From assembly GCA_903772945.1 (NCBI GenBank), contig CAICTM010001282.1:1-32479 (forward strand): DNA of 32,479 nucleotides, in the 5' to 3' direction. This stretch comes from Seminavis robusta. Its lineage: Eukaryota > Bacillariophyta > Bacillariophyceae > Naviculales > Naviculaceae. Under the pieces are notes generated by a model. The model was given only the letters and a program-made list of their open reading frames with translations. It made no database searches and was not told where the DNA came from. This document shows, piece after piece, positions 28,714 through 32,479 of this stretch (within the stretch, counting starts at the first letter, position 1; each line of letters starts with the position of its first letter). The translations under genes were made by a program, and so were the position numbers.

Positions 28714-30189
28714 CGCAGATATCACATAAATTTGTAGTCAGTCGATTACTCGAAGCCGTACGGTAGTAGAAAATCTGCCGCTTGTTTCACTCATAGTAGC
28801 ACTAGCAGACGCTCACGGCCACTCCGTGGATCCTCATGGTTGCAGGAAGAAGACCGAAGAAAGAAGACCGAATTGATCCGTCGAACGGAAGCTTGTTGCC
28901 ATCGCTTGGTGTTCCAGTAGTAGTAGTAGTACCGGTACCGGTAGTCGCTTGTTGTGGTAGAGGAGTCATCGCTCCGTGGAAGAGGAGGCGTCATGGTCAT
29001 GGTCGATCCGTGAAAGAGGCTCCGTGGAAGAAGAAAGAAGTCACCAGTCATCCACCGAATCGATCTGCTGTCATCGACCGATCCGACGAACGGCTGCGCT
29101 TGCCAGTCTAACCAAACAAGAGGAGCCTGTCATGGTGGTGAGTAGTAGCCTTTGTTAAGAGGAGTAGCCACTATAGAGGAGATAGCATCATCTTGATAGA
29201 GTCAATAGAGAGTAAAGATAGAGGTATCGAACAGAATAATGACAACAGGAGGATACGAGTGGCTTGGATCGATCGATGCGAGTGATGTCAGCGGAGATTA
29301 AGGTTAAGGCTATATATGTCCCTTAAGTCTTTTGGAGGAACGTTCCAAGAGGTTCCGGTTCGCATTCGAATGTCTTACCGGGAGCGGGCTTGCGTTTGTC
29401 TCGATAGCTTAGATTCAGCCTGTATGCATAGAGTGTAGTTGTCAGGCAATGTTTCGATTCGATTCTCTGTGATTCGATTCTCTGTGTGCACCTTTCAGAT
29501 ACACGAATGATGAGGTCGCGGGTTGCATTTCCGGTGCTGTCTGGTTGAAGGAAGGAGGAAGGGGCAATACTTCGAATCGATCCCAAGAGCCCAAGAGAAT
29601 CACAGTGAGAGCGTCACTGAGAGAGCGTCACGAGTCATCCTCCGACGTTTTTGTCTCCAGTTCTCGTTTGTACTTTTCTACTTACTTTTGCTGGTCAGCG
29701 AAGTCTGAAGTTCAAATATAAAAGGCTTGGCCTAGATGCAGAGCAGTTTTTTACAGCCTAAGCGTTCGTTATTTATCATCTTGTTAAACCACTCAATCTC
29801 CTTTCCAAATTTTTTCGTCTCTCTTATGTCAGTGAACCACATCCCGAATGATCGAAGATGGGATTGCACATACTACCTTACACAACTTCTATAGTAGAAA
29901 CCCATGCACCTTTGGGTCATGCATGGAAAATGTGGGAGAGGCCTCTAAAAGAGCTCTAAAAAGGTCGCTGTTGCAGTTCAGCTGTTCAGCTTCCAGTTCA
30001 CTAGGTTTGGCCTAGCTAGCAGACGCCAGGATCAAAACGCGAAGTGACAGCCACAAGCTCGGCAACAACAGCACCTCAAGAACAACACCTCAAGTTTTCG
30101 TTCGTCTCTTCGCTCACAATTTTATATTTGCTCACCTCTTCCAAAGCTACTAGCTTGTTATAAAAGCAGCAAACAACAGCAGAGTAACC
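28714..30189. other. Gene-poor stretch upstream of TPR paralogue B
   Basis: A GTA repeat leads into GTACCGGTACCGGTAG near 28915-28943. GCTCCGTGGAAGA recurs near 28971 and 29028. Overlapping open frames on both strands at 28791-29111 look like products of this repetitive sequence and are not called. The last 470 bp probably contain the promoter of the gene at 30190. Confidence 0.45.
29717..29724 (+). promoter_or_regulatory. Possible TATA box for TPR paralogue B
   Basis: TATAAAAG at 29717-29724 is a good TATA match, but it lies about 465 bp before ATG 30190 and would imply a long leader. A second TATAAAAG at 30159-30166 is only 24 bp from the ATG, too close for a normal leader. Confidence 0.2.
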
Positions 30190-30927
30190 ATGGAACCTCT
30201 TCGTGCTTCTTTCCAACAACGCCGCTGGAGCTCGTTCAACAAATCGTTGAGCAACCTCTCCGTGAGCTTCTCCGTCGGGACGTTGAAGGATCTCTTGCTC
30301 AAAGTCATCCCCATTTGCCAAGGCGTCGACCGTCTTTGCTGCCAGCATGTGGTAGAGCTGATATGGCGACACAATGGTGCGGAAGTCCCCAATGACGAAC
30401 TGGAAGAAACTGCTTGCTTTTTGGAAGGACTGCTTTCTCCTAGTTACGATCATCTGGATAAGACACTTCTCGTGCACATTCACTCTTGTATCGGTATGAT
30501 CCGAGAACAACAAGGCGTTCTGGACAGAGCCATTCGATCACTGCAACTGGCACTGTGGCTGCAGCAAAAGGTAACCACTGATCAAGTGGCTCTTGCTGTT
30601 ACGGAGCACCGATTAGGCTTGGTATATGCCAAGATGGGAGATTACAAGAAGGCCACATATCTCATTGAGAGAGCACTCAAGGCATACTCAGATGCCAAGC
30701 TAAAGACGGGGCACACCTGTATTGTAGAAGCAGAGGAATCCTTGTCCGGAATTCGAATAAATAAGTTGATGGAAGATATGGAGATGCAACGATCGGTATC
30801 AGAGCATCTTGCTGGTATTATGGAGGATGATGACCAACAGCAAGATCAAGAGCAACGGCAAGAGCCACAGCAACCAAAACCAAAGCGTAAACCTAAAAAA
30901 CACGTTCTGCGGGCAAGATCAGCGTAA
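30190..30927 (+). CDS. TPR-like repeat protein (paralogue B)
   Basis: 245 aa from ATG 30190 (AACCATGGAA context). The N-terminus is Arg/Ser-rich (FQQRRWSSFNKSLSNLSVSF) and could direct the protein to an organelle, though it has no clear signal peptide. The middle contains two TPR-like helix pairs: HSCIGMIREQQGVLDRAIRS...ALW, and RLGLVYAKMGDYKKATYLIE then RALKAY (about residues 97-175). The second has the G-D-Y-K-K-A core of TPRs. The C-terminus is acidic/Gln-rich, then a basic tail (PKPKRKPKKHVLRARSA) that could be a nuclear localisation signal. It shares its repeat framework with the protein at 12959-13609 but differs at both ends. A protein-binding scaffold is likely; the partner is unknown. 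Single exon. Confidence 0.7.
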   Translation: MEPLRASFQQRRWSSFNKSLSNLSVSFSVGTLKDLLLKVIPICQGVDRLCCQHVVELIWRHNGAEVPNDELEETACFLEGLLSPSYDHLDKTLLVHIHSCIGMIREQQGVLDRAIRSLQLALWLQQKVTTDQVALAVTEHRLGLVYAKMGDYKKATYLIERALKAYSDAKLKTGHTCIVEAEESLSGIRINKLMEDMEMQRSVSEHLAGIMEDDDQQQDQEQRQEPQQPKPKRKPKKHVLRARSA

Positions 30928-32479
30928 ATTATAGCCACACCATTGTATCACTAGAGCCACAAATAATCCACACACGCAAATTGACGTTCTCCATCATTTG
31001 GTACTCTAGAGTAGTAGTATAGTAGACGCAGCTGTGTTGGGAAGGTACGGCACTGCTACACTCCTCTTCCCAACAGCATTGGCACGGGCTTTGTTGGAAT
31101 TGGAGAAAAAAGGAGGGGTGAAAAGTTTGATTGAGACAGCCAGGCAGGTAAAGTCTACATGACCTGCTCGATGCCGCTAAACGGTTACGTTGCTCAAAGA
31201 TCACCTGAACCGCTTGACCTAAGCTTCACCCCTACCTGACAGCAGAGATCCCCTTCAAAGGTGACCGAAGCATCAGTGAACTTCAAAGGTGAATTACTTG
31301 AGCTGCTAGGAGTGCGGCAAAGCTTGCCAAAGATAAGTTGACCTAGTCTCTAGCTGGCTGGCTAGGTTGAAGGCACAAGGAGTCAACTCCCATAATATTC
31401 GTAACGTCACCGTGGCCATGTCTCTTTTCGGGCAGCAGCCCACCAACCGCTCTACTGGCTCCAAGGCACAAGCAAGATACAATTGCCTAGAAGCTGCGAT
31501 TACTTGCCTGCAAGGAAGTTGCTCGCTTTCATGTGGCTTGCTGGACGAATGGGGATCACATCAGCAGCTCTGATGGCCTAGAGCGACTACACAAGCCCCA
31601 GAGAAGCCCAAGAGTACATGATGTATGTACATGCATGTACGTGCTGGCTGCGCGACCGGTGGCTTGGGGGTAGATAATTTTGGTGAATTGCTGTAACCAA
31701 ACAGCAATCTGGCTGGCCTGTGATTGTCCGATGTTATCCTGCAGGCACTCGTCGCCAGTCGGCCAGTACCTCTTGGAGTAATCATGGGGACGACCGAACT
31801 GAATGTAGATCTTGCTATAGTAGGAACTTGTCTGCAGGCCTGCGAAGGTGTTGAACGGTGAGTCTTGCTTGGTGGCGGTCCTACAGTAGTCGGGGTGTCG
31901 CAATTGGATGCATCGCATTGGAGATTCTACATTGCATGTTCACCATACCCCATCACGCAGAGGATACCATAGTAGATACATACTGGCCACATGCTCACGG
32001 CGCGCGGTAGCAGCTGGCAGGTGTGGGCTGATTAAACTCCGTCCTGTCAAGCAAGGAATGAACCTGCAGTCGTCAAGCAAGGTAGGGTTCACGGTGGCGG
32101 GGGCATGGGCGACAGCTGTGCTTTGATGAAGAAACTTCCATGCTCTGGCCTCCCTTTTTACCCATAGCTAGCTAGCTTCTCATCGGTATATCAAGGCTTG
32201 TCATCTCCCACCCCGTCTCCACCTCATGTCCGACCTGGGAAGTCCAGGACCACAACCAGCAACCCAACACTGCAGCCAGCTCCACAGCTCCAGTCCAGCT
32301 TGAACACGACACAACCCGCATGACATGCAGTACATGTACATATTACATGTCATTGAGTCGCAGGCAGACGTAATTTCTCAGGAAATTTATTTACGGGTAA
32401 GAGAGCGACTCGACAGATAGAAGAGCAGCAGAAGTCAAGCAGAATGATCCAGTGTCATCTCTCTCAACAACACAAACGG
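30928..32479. other. Gene-poor right end of window
   Basis: No gene is called. The minus frame 31918-31556 is the most protein-like (HPDYCRTATKQDSPF, then YYSKIYIQFGRPHDYSKRYW) and could be a fragment of an unrecognised or retroelement-derived gene. It has no identifiable domain and no start context. Palindromes here include GTACATGCATGTAC at 31627-31640, AGCTAGCTAGCT near 32166, and GTACATGTAC at 32330-32339. Confidence 0.4.

Noticed and set aside
28791..29111. Frames with Tyr/Val runs on opposite strands
   Set aside because: They are translations of a GTA/CCGGTA simple repeat region.
31556..31918. Protein-like minus frame, possible retroelement fragment
   Set aside because: Some plausible residues, but no integrase, protease or RT motif; kept only as a note in the intergenic entry.

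Overview
The window looks like nuclear DNA of a photosynthetic stramenopile, most likely a pennate diatom (inference). Genes are mostly intron-poor, with short GT-AG introns. One protein has a signal peptide ending at an Ala-Phe junction, typical of diatom plastid import. The proteins are of kinds common in diatom genomes: DUF285/BspA-like repeats, GCPW-type ankyrin repeats, a PAP/fibrillin domain and a membrane P450. The intergenic DNA is full of short palindromes built from CTAG, ACCGGT and GTAC. No rRNA, tRNA, CRISPR array or bacterial-style operon was found.

Layout: 1-1.9 kb is gene-poor and ends in a frameshifted GAPV-repeat coding remnant. 1.94-3.51 kb is a two-exon secreted or surface DUF285 repeat protein. 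4.5-5.27 kb (minus) is an acidic then lysine-rich protein that I cannot assemble into one frame. 5.40-9.38 kb is bounded by imperfect inverted repeats and holds two convergent genes: a zinc-finger/RNase-H-like transposase-type protein with a frameshift-riddled N-terminus, and an unrecognised 251-codon protein. I read this as one two-gene DNA transposon. 10.2-11.1 kb (minus) is a Gln-rich coiled-coil protein. 12.96-13.61 kb is a TPR-like protein with a diverged paralogue at 30.19-30.93 kb. 14.356-18.535 kb is a second transposon, hAT-like, with inverted ends and a perfect 8-bp target duplication; its transposase is split by about 0.4 kb that is either a solo-LTR-like insertion or an intron next to a premature stop.

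The right half carries apparently intact host genes: a membrane-anchored protein with twelve 27-residue GCPW ankyrin-like repeats (18.86-20.66 kb), a two-exon predicted plastid protein (20.90-22.11 kb, minus), a CYP7/CYP8-like cytochrome P450 (22.65-24.19 kb), a PAP/fibrillin-domain protein (24.99-25.96 kb, minus), and the second TPR protein. 26-30 kb and 31-32.5 kb are gene-poor and rich in palindromes. The host genes do not form an obvious pathway. The strongest candidates for something undescribed are the two-gene transposon with its unknown partner protein, and the split hAT-like element. Family assignments come from motif recognition without database searches.
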